Source: Paenibacillus_AB sp036577625
GTDB taxonomy: Bacteria; Bacillota; Bacilli; Paenibacillales; NBRC-103111
Direction: 5' to 3'
DNA length: 64,000 nt
Assembly (NCBI RefSeq): GCF_036577625.1
Contig: NZ_JARBDC010000033.1
Coordinates: 79,771 to 143,770, forward strand
Shown here: positions 7,417-16,303 of the stretch, piece by piece
Numbering within the stretch: position 1 is the first letter of the stretch
How the letters are laid out: each line of letters starts with the position of its first letter
Notes under the pieces: model-generated
What the model was told of the DNA's origin: nothing
Seen by the model: the letters and a program-made list of their open reading frames with translations, nothing else
Databases searched by the model: none
Program-made: the position numbers and the translations under genes

Positions 7417-8883
7417 CTAGAAAATCGGCTTCGTTTCCACGATTACCTTGACGAACTCGATCGTCCGGTCTTCCGGTCCTTTGACCGGCAGGCCGACTTC
7501 GAGATGATCGACGATGTAGTCGATGTTTTCCTGCGAGATAACCTCGCCGGGAAGCAATATCGGTATGCCGGGCGGATACACGTAAATGAACTCGGCCATA
7601 ATGCGGCCGGCCGACTCCTTGAACGGGACGAGCTCCGTATCGCCGTAGAAGGCGTCGCGCGGCGTCAGCGAAAGCTGGGGGATTTCCGGGATTTTGACGA
7701 CGAGCTCGTTCGCCTCGTTATGGGCGTGCTCCTTCGCCAGCTCGGCCAGCGCGTCCAGCAAAATGTCCACGTTTTCCTGCGTATCGGCGGGCGTAATGAG
7801 GCAGAGGATGTTGTACATATCGCTCAGCTCGATCTCGATATTGTACTTGTCCCGCAGCCAATTTTCCGCGTCGTAGCCCGTAATGCCGAGATGGCGGATA
7901 TGGATCGTCACTTTGGTCGGATCGTAATCGAACGTCGCCTCGGTGCCGAGAATATCGTCCCCGAAGCAGTACAAGCCCGGAATTTCGTTAATGCGCCGGC
8001 GCGCGTATTCGGCGAGCCGCATCGTTTGCTCGGCCATCTCTTTGCCGTGCAGCGCCAGCTTGCGCCGCGACGTATCGAGCGAAGCCAGCAGCAGGTACGA
8101 CGTCGACGTCGTCGTCAGCATGCTGATGATCGTTTGAATGCGTCTTTGGCTGACGCGCGGGCCTTGCACGTTCAGCACCGAGCTTTGCGTCATGGAGCCT
8201 CCGAGCTTGTGCACGCTGGTCGCGGCCATATCGGCTCCCGCTTTCATGGCGGATATCGGCAAGTCGTCGTGAAAATGGATAAGCGCCCCGTGCGCCTCGT
8301 CGACGAGCACCGGAATGTCGTAGCTATGTACGAGCTCCACGATCTGCTTCAAATCGGCGCAAACGCCGTAATACGTCGGGTTGATGACGAGCACCGCTTT
8401 CGCATCCGGATGCTTGTCGAGCGCTTTGCGTACGGAGCTCGTCGTGACGCCGTGATCGATGCCCAAATTCGTATCGCGGACGGGCGACAAAAAGATCGGC
8501 TTCGCCCCCGAAAAGATGATTGCCGACAAGATCGATTTATGGACATTGCGCGGAACGATAATTTTGTCGCCTTCGCCGACGACGGACATGATCATCGTCA
8601 TGATCGCGCCGCTCGTTCCTTGCACGGAAAATACCGTATATTCGGCCCCGAACGCGTCGGCGGCCAGCCGCTGCGCTTCCATGATCACGCCGGTCGGCTG
8701 ATGCAGGTCGTCGAGCGGCGCGATATTGATCAAATCGATCGAGAGCGCATTGTCTCCGATAAATGCGCGAAATTCCGGATCGGAGCCCGCTCCCTTTTTG
8801 TGTCCGGGAATATGAAACTGAATCGGCTGCCTGGCCGCATGCTCGGTCAATGCGGTAAAAAGCGGCGTGCGGTTATGATCCAT
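7417..8883 (-). CDS. speA: Orn/Lys/Arg decarboxylase, SpeA-type arginine decarboxylase (488 aa)
   Basis: PLP-dependent fold-type I decarboxylase of the bacterial arginine/lysine/ornithine decarboxylase family, in the short form typical of Bacillus SpeA. SpeA makes agmatine, the first step of polyamine synthesis. The PLP lysine is Lys226 in SVHKLGGS; the DEAHGA motif at 195-200 holds the cofactor-binding Asp and His. The N-terminal HIPGHKKG and C-terminal YPPGIPILLPGE motifs are intact. GGAAGGAAGGG precedes ATG 8883. Substrate (arginine rather than lysine) is inferred from similarity to the Bacillus enzyme; speE/speB partners are not in the window. A 38-bp repeat array lies upstream. Confidence 0.85.
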   Translation of the reverse strand: MDHNRTPLFTALTEHAARQPIQFHIPGHKKGAGSDPEFRAFIGDNALSIDLINIAPLDDLHQPTGVIMEAQRLAADAFGAEYTVFSVQGTSGAIMTMIMSVVGEGDKIIVPRNVHKSILSAIIFSGAKPIFLSPVRDTNLGIDHGVTTSSVRKALDKHPDAKAVLVINPTYYGVCADLKQIVELVHSYDIPVLVDEAHGALIHFHDDLPISAMKAGADMAATSVHKLGGSMTQSSVLNVQGPRVSQRRIQTIISMLTTTSTSYLLLASLDTSRRKLALHGKEMAEQTMRLAEYARRRINEIPGLYCFGDDILGTEATFDYDPTKVTIHIRHLGITGYDAENWLRDKYNIEIELSDMYNILCLITPADTQENVDILLDALAELAKEHAHNEANELVVKIPEIPQLSLTPRDAFYGDTELVPFKESAGRIMAEFIYVYPPGIPILLPGEVISQENIDYIVDHLEVGLPVKGPEDRTIEFVKVIVETKPIF

Positions 8884-8957
8884 GCGGACATCCCTTCCTT
8901 CCGGGCGGCTTGAAATGGTATTCTTAAACAAGCTTGAGTATATCAAATTGACCGCCA

Positions 8958-9064
8958 CATGCAAGTTAAATGTTCAAGAATTAACTTGCACGGTCCATGA
9001 CAAGTTAATGTTCAAGAATTAACTTGCACGGCCCATGCAAGTTAAATATTCAAGAAGTAAAATA
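8958..9064. repeat. Three 38-bp tandem repeats, each with a hairpin-forming dyad
   Basis: Copies start at 8958, 8996 and 9034, exactly 38 bases apart; the third is partly degraded at its end. Each full copy holds GCAAGTTAA and TTAACTTGC arms (8961-8969 and 8981-8989 in copy 1) around an 11-base TTCAAG-containing loop. The array fills the gap between divergent speA and the MFS transporter gene. Confidence 0.8.
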
Positions 9065-9146
9065 TCGGCCGATTGGGAAACAATACATAGATGGCGGCGG
9101 CGAAGCAGCCGTCCGAACCGATATCGCAACGGCAGAGGGTGAACTC

Positions 9147-10427
9147 GTGAACCGACTGAAAACGTTTTGGGCCAATCAAAAGCAATTTTTTACTCCATTC
9201 GTCGTACTGCTTCTCGTCATCATGTTCATCGTCGAGTTCGTGAAAGGAGCGATTCTCGTCTCGATCCTGCCGATCTACATGAAGTCGGCGCTCGGGATAT
9301 CGACCTTTCTTATCGGCTGGACGATGGCGTTCCAATATATCGGGGACAATTTGTTCCGTTCCCCGGTCGGGTGGCTGATCGATAAAATCGGTTACCGTCC
9401 GGTCATGCTGACCGGGGTGATTCTGACCTTCGTTTCCGTCGTCATATTGGTGACGTTCAAGCACCCCGCCTGGATCATCTTCTCGTGCACGCTGCTCGGC
9501 ATCGGCACGTCGCCGTTGTGGCCGTGCGTCATTACGGGGGCGACGGAGTCGGTCGGCGAGAAGGGGACCGGGACGATGATGTCGGTCATCTATATGGCGT
9601 GGCTGACCGGGGTCGGGCTCGGTCCGGTCGTCATCAACTTTTTTATCGACGAAACGTTTACGGTCGCGTTCCGGCTGCTCGTCATGCTGATGCTCGCCTG
9701 CATCCTCGTAACGTTCTGGATGCCGGCGCGCAGAAAAAGCGGGGACGGTATCCGATCGCTAGCGCAAGAGCTGAAGCGGAAACGGGAGACCCGACAGCCG
9801 CTCGGTACCATGTGGAGCCGTCTAAACGACAAAATACGCCGGTATTTGAATGAAGCGAGAAGCTCGCTCGACGTCGGCTGGGCGTTTTATGTGGCGCTGT
9901 TCGCCCAAACGTTCGCGCTCGGGCTGCTTACGCCGGTGCTGACGCTGTACGCGCGGACGGTGCTCCATTTGACCCCGACGCAATACAGCCTGTTTTTGAT
10001 TGCCGGCGGCGCGATTACCGTCCTGTTTCTCATTCCGGTCGGCAAGCTCGTCGACCGTTGGGGGGCGAAATGGTTCGTCAACGTCGGCCTGCTGCTCAGC
10101 ACGTTCAGTCTGCTTACGTTTCCGTACATTACGTCGATTTCGATCATTCTCGTGCTGGTGACGCTGGTCGGGATCGGCTATGCGCTGCTTATCCCGTCCT
10201 GGAACGCGCTGATCGCTTCCGTCATCCCGAAGGAAAAACGGGGGGCGATATGGGGATTTTTTTTGACGATCGAAGGATGCGGCAACGTGATCGGACCGAT
10301 CGTTTCGGGCAAAATGTGGGATACGCTCGGCCATCGCGCGCCGTTCCTCACGAGCGGCATCGTGCTCGCCGTCCTGTTCGTTCTGCAATTGTTCATTTTT
10401 TCCGGCCGTAAAGTTATGGTAAAATGA
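9147..10427 (+). CDS. MFS transporter (426 aa)
   Basis: Major facilitator superfamily permease with about 12 hydrophobic segments in two six-helix halves; the loop at about residues 195-250 is long and basic (RKSGDGIRSLAQELKRKRE). The GWLIDKIGYRP segment between helices 2 and 3 and GKLVDRWGAKW in the second half match the MFS GxLaDrxGrr motif. The substrate is not predictable from sequence. GTG 9147 is chosen because GAGGGTG lies just before it. It is divergent from speA across the 38-bp repeats and is followed after 52 bases by another MFS gene, so the two may be co-transcribed. Confidence 0.78.
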   Translation: MNRLKTFWANQKQFFTPFVVLLLVIMFIVEFVKGAILVSILPIYMKSALGISTFLIGWTMAFQYIGDNLFRSPVGWLIDKIGYRPVMLTGVILTFVSVVILVTFKHPAWIIFSCTLLGIGTSPLWPCVITGATESVGEKGTGTMMSVIYMAWLTGVGLGPVVINFFIDETFTVAFRLLVMLMLACILVTFWMPARRKSGDGIRSLAQELKRKRETRQPLGTMWSRLNDKIRRYLNEARSSLDVGWAFYVALFAQTFALGLLTPVLTLYARTVLHLTPTQYSLFLIAGGAITVLFLIPVGKLVDRWGAKWFVNVGLLLSTFSLLTFPYITSISIILVLVTLVGIGYALLIPSWNALIASVIPKEKRGAIWGFFLTIEGCGNVIGPIVSGKMWDTLGHRAPFLTSGIVLAVLFVLQLFIFSGRKVMVK

Positions 10428-10479
10428 TGTAGCGATTCGGATCGATCGCGACATTTCCATTCAGTCGGGGGCTTTAACT

Positions 10480-11640
10480 GTGAACAAGCAACTTTCGGCG
10501 ATCATGCTGCTGCTTATGACGATTTTTATCGGGTTCGGCATTATCATTCCGGTATTGCCGGAAATCGTCGGGCCGTTCCATCTCAATATGATGCTGATGC
10601 TCTATTCGGCCGTATCGTTTCTCATGTCTCCGTTTTGGGGATCGCTGTCCGACAAAATCGGCCGCCGTCCCGTCCTGCTGGCCGGCCTGTGCGGCTTCGC
10701 GGTCAGCTTTTTGCTGCTCGGCCTGGCCGGCGATTCGCTATGGCTGCTTTACGTATCGCGGCTGCTCGGCGGGCTGTTTTCCGGAGCTGCGACGTCGTGC
10801 GCGGTCGCTTACGTGGCGGACATTACGACCGAACAAAACCGGACGAAGGGGATGGGGCTCGTCGGCATGTCGATCGGGCTCGGCTTCATTTTCGGCCCGG
10901 CGGTAGGAGGACTGCTCACCGGCTTCGGCTTGTCGGTGCCGTTCTTCGTCGCGTCCGCGCTTTCGTTCGTCGCGTTCGCGCTCGCCGCCGCCCGCCTTCC
11001 CGAATCGCTGCCCGCCTCGCGAAGAGGCGAAGCGCCGAAACGGGCGTCCCGCTGGACCGCTTTTTCCGGATCGCTGAAATATTTGTACATGCTGTCGTTT
11101 TTCGTGACGTTCACGCTGGCCGGCATGGAAGGGACGCTCCAATATTTCGAGGCGCTCAAGTTCGGAGCGGGGCCGATGGATATCGGCATTATGTTTCTGG
11201 TAAGCGGAATCGTCGGAGCGGCCATTCAAGGCGGCGTCGTCCGCCGGCTCGTCAAGCCGGGAGACGAGGCGAAAGTGATCATGATCGGCCTGCTGCTGTC
11301 CTCCGCCGGCTTTTTCCTCATTTTGCTGTCGTCCAGCCTGCTGACCGCGACGCTGTATTTGACCGTGTTCGGGGCCGGCAACGCGCTCATTCGCCCGTGC
11401 GTCCTGTCTCTCATCACGCAAAAGACGAAGGTCGGACAAGGGGTCGCGACCGGACTCAACTCGTCCATGGACAGCCTGGGCCGCATCGCGGGACCGATGA
11501 TGGGCATGGGCGCGTACCATCTGAACGTGAACTTGCCGTTCGCGATCGGCGGTACGCTCTGCTTGGCGGCCATTTCGCTGCTGCTAGCCTTCCGGACGGC
11601 CGACAGCCGGACGATCCGCGCGGAAAGCGCGGCCAGGTAA
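10480..11640 (+). CDS. MFS drug-efflux-type transporter (386 aa)
   Basis: Twelve-helix MFS antiporter of the TetA/NorA-like DHA1 type. Motif A is seen as GSLSDKIGRRPVLL (about residues 52-65) and motif C, the antiporter signature, as GFIFGPAVGG around residue 140. Probably exports drugs or metabolites using proton motive force; substrate unknown. Start GTG 10480 has a G-rich but imperfect binding site upstream. It ends at a strong terminator and is probably transcribed with the MFS gene before it. Confidence 0.82.
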   Translation: MNKQLSAIMLLLMTIFIGFGIIIPVLPEIVGPFHLNMMLMLYSAVSFLMSPFWGSLSDKIGRRPVLLAGLCGFAVSFLLLGLAGDSLWLLYVSRLLGGLFSGAATSCAVAYVADITTEQNRTKGMGLVGMSIGLGFIFGPAVGGLLTGFGLSVPFFVASALSFVAFALAAARLPESLPASRRGEAPKRASRWTAFSGSLKYLYMLSFFVTFTLAGMEGTLQYFEALKFGAGPMDIGIMFLVSGIVGAAIQGGVVRRLVKPGDEAKVIMIGLLLSSAGFFLILLSSSLLTATLYLTVFGAGNALIRPCVLSLITQKTKVGQGVATGLNSSMDSLGRIAGPMMGMGAYHLNVNLPFAIGGTLCLAAISLLLAFRTADSRTIRAESAAR

Positions 11641-11693
11641 GCCCCGGCTCGAACGGGCGGAATGCCGAAACGGCGGGCGGTCCCGCAGCCGAC

Positions 11694-11729
11694 ACCTCTC
11701 CGGCGCGATATGCGCGGGGAGGTTTTTTT
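11694..11729 (+). terminator. Terminator after the MFS pair
   Basis: ACCTCTCCGGCGC pairs with GCGCGGGGAGGT, followed by seven T. Confidence 0.8.
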
Positions 11730-11741
11730 GTTGATGATTTT

Positions 11742-11762
11742 TGTAAGCGGTTTAGATATAAT
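11742..11762 (+). promoter_or_regulatory. Possible cre site and TATAAT box before the DUF2334 gene
   Basis: TGTAAGCGGTTTAG at 11742-11755 fits the left half and centre of the CcpA cre consensus. A perfect TATAAT follows at 11757-11762; no good -35 hexamer at 17 bases is seen. CcpA itself is encoded at 48461. Confidence 0.4.
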
Positions 11763-11809
11763 ACAACTAGTCGGCGCAAAGGAATGAAGCAGCAGGAGGG
11801 ACCCGCATT

Positions 11810-13747
11810 TTGAAACGCGCGCTATTCGCCATCCGGTTTCGCACTCGCGTCATGCTGGCCGTGATGGCCGTTTTCATTTTATTATACGCTTTATATCTCG
11901 TCCCGGCCGTCGGGAACGACAATATGCCGAAACAGATTTTGCTCCGTCTGGAGGACGTCGGGCCGGGAGGCCAGTACGGCACCGTCGAACAGCTCGGCAA
12001 GCTGAGAGCGGTTTTGCGCCTGCTGGAGCGAAACGGAGTCCGGTACCAAATCGCCGTCATTCCGCGCTGGGTCAACGTGTCCAAGGACGGCAGCCGGTAC
12101 GACGTGTCGATCGACCGGACGGACGACGAGTACGTTCGGGCGTTCGATTCGCTGCTGCGCATGGCGGAACGCGACGGCGCCGTACTCGGGATGCACGGCT
12201 ATACGCATCAGGTCGGCGATGCGTACCGCAACGACGGACAGCAGGAGTCGGGGGGCGGCAACGAGTTTTATATCCCCGACGTCAAGGAAACGATGACGAC
12301 GGCTTACGCCTCGATGCGCGTCGAGCAAGGGGCGGAGACGTTTCGGCGTGCCGGCTTTTTCCCGTATTTTTGGGAGGCGCCGCACTATCATACGCTGCCG
12401 GAGCAGGACGCCGTGTTCCGGAACTATTTCGGCCTGCATTTTCAGGCGAACGTGCAAATCAACCGCAACGCGCTGTACCCGCAATATTCGACGGAACGCA
12501 ACACGGGCTATGGCGCCCCTTCGCTCGGGGCGGTGTACGTCCCGACGCCGCTATCCTACATCCCTTATAATCGCGACGTGGACATCATTACGAACCAGTT
12601 GGGCAAATCCGACAAGCTGCCGGCTTTATTTTTCCATCCGTTTCTGGAATTCAAGCATTTGCTGCCGGTGACGGACGAGGAAGGAAACCCTTTGCTCGAG
12701 GACGGCCTCCCGCTGTACGACTATCCGGCCGAAGCGAAAAGCCCGCTGCAAAAACTGCTCCCCAGGCTCGCGGACAAAGGATACCGGTTCATGTCGTTGA
12801 CCGATTTCATTCCGTTCGTTCCAGCGCACAGCGTCAAGGTCGGAAACGGCAAGGAAGGGGCCGTCGAGCTGGAGGACGTGAACGGGGACGGACAGTCCGA
12901 CATCGTCGACTGGGACAAAAGCAAAAACGAAGTGAACGTGACGGAAGGCCGTTTTCGCGGCTTGCGCAACGAAGCCGCGCCGCCTCCGAAAGTATGGTGC
13001 AAGCTGAAGTACGAGAAGGGCGACGTATGGACGATGCTCGACGACGACGGCGACGGCCGGGCGGATTTATGGGTGATGCGGGCGAACGGCACGATCGAGT
13101 CGTATCGTTCGAAAGGGAACGAATTCGTCTTTTCGCGCTCCTGGAAAAAAAGCAAGCAGGGCTGGACCCAGATGATGGCGCTGCGGAAAACGGGAGGCGA
13201 ATGGGTTATCGCCGGCGAAGCGGCCGACGGCAGCCAGCTTGAAAGCTATGCGCTGAAAAAGGGCGAGCCGGTGGCGTTGGCGCCGCGCCCATGGGACCGC
13301 AATTTCCCGATTCCGCTGACGGTTGGCGATTTGGACGGGGACGGCAACGACTCGCTGCTTATTCCGTTTCCGCATTCGTCCCGGTGGCTCGAGCTGAGTC
13401 CGGATACATCGGCATTGAAATGGAAGCGGAAAGTGCTTCAGCTGACGATACCGACGGGCGAGGACGGGCAGGTGAAAATCGGCGATTTCAACGGAGACGG
13501 GAAGCAGGACGTCTTATTTTGGAACGCGGAGGAGAAAAAGCTCGCCGTCTACCGGCAAACCGGCCCGCTCCAGTTCGAGCTGCTGTCGAGGATGGGGCCG
13601 TGGGGCCATTCGGGCGGCCGGCTGTTCGCGAAAGATTTGAACGGGGACGGGAGGCACGACATCGCCGAGCTCAGCAATGACGAGCCGTATGTGGATACGG
13701 CGATGTCGTTCCAATCGAAACGTCCGGCGGCGCAAGCCGCGCGATAG
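11810..13747 (+). CDS. DUF2334 (polysaccharide deacetylase-like) protein with FG-GAP repeats (645 aa)
   Basis: Membrane-anchored, outward-facing protein. Residues about 13-35 form one hydrophobic helix. Residues about 40-345 look like a DUF2334 domain, related to NodB polysaccharide deacetylases: ILLRLEDVGPGG strand, GMHGYTHQ motif, FWEAPHYHT segment and a late FFHPFLEF segment. The C-terminal 300 residues contain five calcium-loop FG-GAP/VCBS motifs (DVNGDGQSD, DDDGDGRAD, DLDGDGNDS, DFNGDGKQD, DLNGDGRHD), as in beta-propeller repeats. TTG 11810 is preceded by AGGAGGG with 9 bases of spacing. Likely acts on, or binds, cell-surface polysaccharide. The fusion of the two modules is unusual. Confidence 0.78.
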   Translation: MKRALFAIRFRTRVMLAVMAVFILLYALYLVPAVGNDNMPKQILLRLEDVGPGGQYGTVEQLGKLRAVLRLLERNGVRYQIAVIPRWVNVSKDGSRYDVSIDRTDDEYVRAFDSLLRMAERDGAVLGMHGYTHQVGDAYRNDGQQESGGGNEFYIPDVKETMTTAYASMRVEQGAETFRRAGFFPYFWEAPHYHTLPEQDAVFRNYFGLHFQANVQINRNALYPQYSTERNTGYGAPSLGAVYVPTPLSYIPYNRDVDIITNQLGKSDKLPALFFHPFLEFKHLLPVTDEEGNPLLEDGLPLYDYPAEAKSPLQKLLPRLADKGYRFMSLTDFIPFVPAHSVKVGNGKEGAVELEDVNGDGQSDIVDWDKSKNEVNVTEGRFRGLRNEAAPPPKVWCKLKYEKGDVWTMLDDDGDGRADLWVMRANGTIESYRSKGNEFVFSRSWKKSKQGWTQMMALRKTGGEWVIAGEAADGSQLESYALKKGEPVALAPRPWDRNFPIPLTVGDLDGDGNDSLLIPFPHSSRWLELSPDTSALKWKRKVLQLTIPTGEDGQVKIGDFNGDGKQDVLFWNAEEKKLAVYRQTGPLQFELLSRMGPWGHSGGRLFAKDLNGDGRHDIAELSNDEPYVDTAMSFQSKRPAAQAAR

Positions 13748-13758
13748 CGGTTCGAACG

Positions 13759-13813
13759 AAAACGGTCGCGGACGCAAGGAGCCGAAAGGCGCCTCGCAGC
13801 CGCGACCGTTTTT
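13759..13813 (+). terminator. Terminator after the DUF2334 gene
   Basis: AAAACGGTCGCGG and CCGCGACCGTTTTT arms, loop of about 28 bases. Confidence 0.75.
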
Positions 13814-13917
13814 GTTTGTTGGATAATGAATGTTTTACTTCGCTATGGCACAACAGCGAAGTGCGACCTTTTTGCCAAGAGCAAGCGTCGAACGGCAGCT
13901 TTCGGGCAGGGAGACGT

Positions 13918-14002
13918 TAACGAATCCAAGTAACGTTATTTGCGGCAAAAGGAACGGTTTTCTCGTCTAACGAATCGAGACGACCTTATTTCACGGAAAC
14001 GG
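13918..14002. repeat. Pair of 35-bp diverged repeats, 50-bp period
   Basis: Copies at 13918-13952 and 13968-14002, both starting TAACGAATC and sharing a TTATTT then GGCAAA/GGAAA pattern. Two similar copies with the same 50-bp period lie at 45817 and 45867. Confidence 0.55.
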
Positions 14003-14125
14003 GCGCAATTAGGCGGTCGCTGCGCCGAATAACGATACTCCAGTTCGTCAGATCGGCAAGTACGTCAAACGAGTCTCAATAAGGTTATGCCGGTTCGTTA
14101 GCGGCGGCGCCCTTTACAGTTTTTG

Positions 14126-14199
14126 AGCATGATGCGAGTGGCGTCTTTCGGTTCCGCGTCCGGTGTCTCCTGATCCCGCCGGGCCGCTGGAATCGAACG
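14126..14199 (+). repeat. 74-bp structured dispersed element, copy A
   Basis: Starts with AGCATGATGCG and ends with AATCGAACG. It matches 45326-45399 at 64 of 74 positions with no gaps. It can fold: TTCGGTTCC-GCG pairs with CGC-T-GGAATCGAA around an inner CCGGTG/CGCCGG hairpin. Strand is arbitrary. Confidence 0.65.
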
Positions 14200-14213
14200 A
14201 ACGGTTTGCGCAG

Positions 14214-14242
14214 AAAAGACCGCCTGTCCGACGGTCTTTTCT
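14214..14242. terminator. Terminator flanking the aldo/keto reductase gene
   Basis: AAAAGACCG/CGGTCTTTT stem with T-rich flanks on both strands; it sits just after the stop codon of the minus-strand gene. Confidence 0.7.
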
Positions 14243-14254
14243 TGGTTCTTACCT

Positions 14255-15199
14255 CTATATCGTCTGCTTCTCCGCAGACAAATCGAGCCAGCCCAGCTCC
14301 TCCGCGCTAAGCTTGATGCGCGTGGCGTCATGGCACGAATGCAGCTCGTCGGCGTTTTTCGGGCCGATCAAGGCGCACGTCGGAAACGGCTGGTTCAGCA
14401 CGTACGCCAGCGCGATCTGAATCGTCGACGCGCCGCGCTCTTTCCCCAGCTGTTCGGCGCGGCGGTACCGCTCCCAGTTGGCGTCGCTGTAGAAGACGCG
14501 CACGAGGTCGGCGTTGTCGCGCACGTCCGGCGTAAACAAGCCGGTGAAAAATCCGCGCGCCTGCGACGACCACGACAGCAGAGGAAACTGCTTCTTTTCG
14601 TGCCAGGCGCAGTCCTCCGCGTCGGCGGACACGCAGCCGGCCCAATACGGCTCGTTCGGCTTCGCCAGGCTCAAATTCGGGCTGCTGAACGTAAATCCGA
14701 CGAGACCGTGCGCCGCCGCATAGTCGTTCGCCTCCTGAATGCGGCTTGTCGTCCAGTTCGAAACGCCGATGGCGCGAATGCGGCCGGCTTCGATATGCTC
14801 GTTAAGCGCTTCGACGATCGGGCCGACGTGGACGTTCGGATCGTCGCGGTGCAGCGCGTAAAGATCGACGTAATCGGTGCGCAGCCGCTCCAGGCTGACG
14901 GCCAGCTCCTCGTCGATCGCCTGCTTGTTCACGCGGGGACCGTTCGCGTTATGATGCGCGCCTTTCGTCAGCACGATCATATCGGCGCGGTTTCGGCGCG
15001 ACTCCATCCACAGGCCGATCGTCTTTTCGCTGTTGCCGCCCCCGTATATGTAGGCGGAATCGACCGCGTTTCCGCCGATCGCCACATAGGCGTCGAGCAG
15101 CTCTCCTACCGTATCCAGCAGCTCCGGCTTGTAGTAGTCGGTTCCCATCATAAGCTGCGAGCAGCGCTTGTCCAAGCCCGGTATCGAAATATAGTCCAT
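14255..15199 (-). CDS. Aldo/keto reductase (314 aa)
   Basis: NAD(P)H-dependent oxidoreductase with the TIM-barrel aldo/keto reductase fold. Catalytic tetrad regions are present: AVDSAYIYGGG (Asp and Tyr), VLTKGAHH (Lys) and YALHRDDP (His). The C-terminal IGPKNADEL segment is the cofactor-binding turn. The closest resemblance is to the L-glyceraldehyde-3-phosphate reductase/YcsN-like branch; substrate unknown. ATG 15199 has AAGGAG upstream; an earlier in-frame GTG overlaps that site and is rejected. The stop codon of the upstream Gfo/Idh/MocA gene is 21 bases away, so the two form an operon, probably for sugar or polyol conversion. Confidence 0.85.
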   Translation of the reverse strand: MDYISIPGLDKRCSQLMMGTDYYKPELLDTVGELLDAYVAIGGNAVDSAYIYGGGNSEKTIGLWMESRRNRADMIVLTKGAHHNANGPRVNKQAIDEELAVSLERLRTDYVDLYALHRDDPNVHVGPIVEALNEHIEAGRIRAIGVSNWTTSRIQEANDYAAAHGLVGFTFSSPNLSLAKPNEPYWAGCVSADAEDCAWHEKKQFPLLSWSSQARGFFTGLFTPDVRDNADLVRVFYSDANWERYRRAEQLGKERGASTIQIALAYVLNQPFPTCALIGPKNADELHSCHDATRIKLSAEELGWLDLSAEKQTI

Positions 15200-15220
15200 G
15201 ATCGGATGCACTCCTTATCG

Positions 15221-16228
15221 TTAAGATGGAAGGACGACGCGTGCGCGCGTACGCGCCGATTCGAGACAGGCGTCGACGACGCGCATGTTCAAGACCGGAT
15301 CGTCGGACGATATAACGGACGGTGCGCCGTCCAAAACCGTCGCGGCGAAATCGTCGGCCTGCAGGCTGTATTGGTTGACGGCGTCCAGCTTATCTTCCCG
15401 GCGCTCGCCCTTAACCGTTACGTAGAAGACGGACGGCGCATTCGGCGGGCAAACGAACGCCGAAGGCAGCTCGATGCGCCCTTCGGTGCCCAGCACCTCG
15501 AGCGTGTTGCGGCCCGCCGCCCACATGGCGCAGTCGAACGTCAAGGCGACGCCGCCCGAAAATTCGAGCAAGCCGGACGCCATCATGTCGACGCCGCCGT
15601 GCTCGGGGGAGAAGAAGGCATGGACGGTCGCCGCTTCCGGCTCCCGGCCGAGCAGCAGGCGCGCGGCGCTGATCGGGTAAACGCCGATATCGTAGATGGA
15701 GCCGCCGCCCATCGCCGGATCGTTGCGGAAATTGGTCGTGTTCGCCGAGTTGTTGAACGTAAACGTGCCGTGAATGCCGCGAATCGTGCCGATTTCGCCG
15801 GAATCGATAATTTCTTTCACCCGCGCGTACCGCGGATGGTGGCGATACATGAACGCCTCGGCCAGCTTCACGCCGTGCTTCCGGCAAGCCTCGACCATGT
15901 CGGCCGCCTCGGCGGCGTCCATCGAAAACGGCTTTTCGCACAGTACGTGCTTCCCGGCTTCGGCGGCGCGGATCGTCCATTCCTTATGCAAATTGTTCGG
16001 CAGCGGAATGTACACCGCGTCGACGTCCGCGTCGGCCAGCAGCGCCTCGTAGCTGCCGTACGATTTGGGGATGCCGAGCTTCTCGGCGGTTTGCTTCGCT
16101 TTCGACTCGTCGCGGCTGGCGATGGCGACGACTTCGCCCCGCGCGGATTGCGCGATGCCGGGAATGACGGAACGGACCGCGATTCCCGCGCAGCCGAGTA
16201 TGCCCCATCGCAGCTTGGATTGCACCAT
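15221..16228 (-). CDS. Gfo/Idh/MocA family oxidoreductase (335 aa)
   Basis: NAD(P)-dependent sugar or polyol dehydrogenase. The N-terminal Rossmann fold starts with WGILGCAGIA (residues 8-17); the EKPF motif, which carries the catalytic Lys, is near residue 97; a DIGVYPI segment near 180 is the conserved C-terminal-domain motif containing the catalytic Asp. Full family length. GAGGGG precedes ATG 16228. First gene of an operon with the aldo/keto reductase, and divergent from an AraC-type regulator that probably controls both. Confidence 0.88.
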   Translation of the reverse strand: MVQSKLRWGILGCAGIAVRSVIPGIAQSARGEVVAIASRDESKAKQTAEKLGIPKSYGSYEALLADADVDAVYIPLPNNLHKEWTIRAAEAGKHVLCEKPFSMDAAEAADMVEACRKHGVKLAEAFMYRHHPRYARVKEIIDSGEIGTIRGIHGTFTFNNSANTTNFRNDPAMGGGSIYDIGVYPISAARLLLGREPEAATVHAFFSPEHGGVDMMASGLLEFSGGVALTFDCAMWAAGRNTLEVLGTEGRIELPSAFVCPPNAPSVFYVTVKGERREDKLDAVNQYSLQADDFAATVLDGAPSVISSDDPVLNMRVVDACLESARTRARVVLPS

Positions 16229-16303
16229 TGAATATTCAACCCCTCATTAGCAGTTTATTGTCATTATAATGCATGGATAATATAATAAATATAATAATAT
16301 ATT

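Larger units (their letters stand above)
13814..14254. other. Gene-free region with diverged repeats
   Basis: 441 bases without a credible gene. It contains two copies of a 35-bp repeat (13918 and 13968), a TAACGATAC-type remnant near 14030, one copy of a 74-bp structured element (14126-14199) and a terminator for the following minus-strand gene. The same element types recur in 45264-46258. Confidence 0.65.

Noticed and set aside
8958..9064. CRISPR array
   Set aside because: The 38-bp units follow each other directly without variable spacers, there are only three, and no cas genes are in the window.
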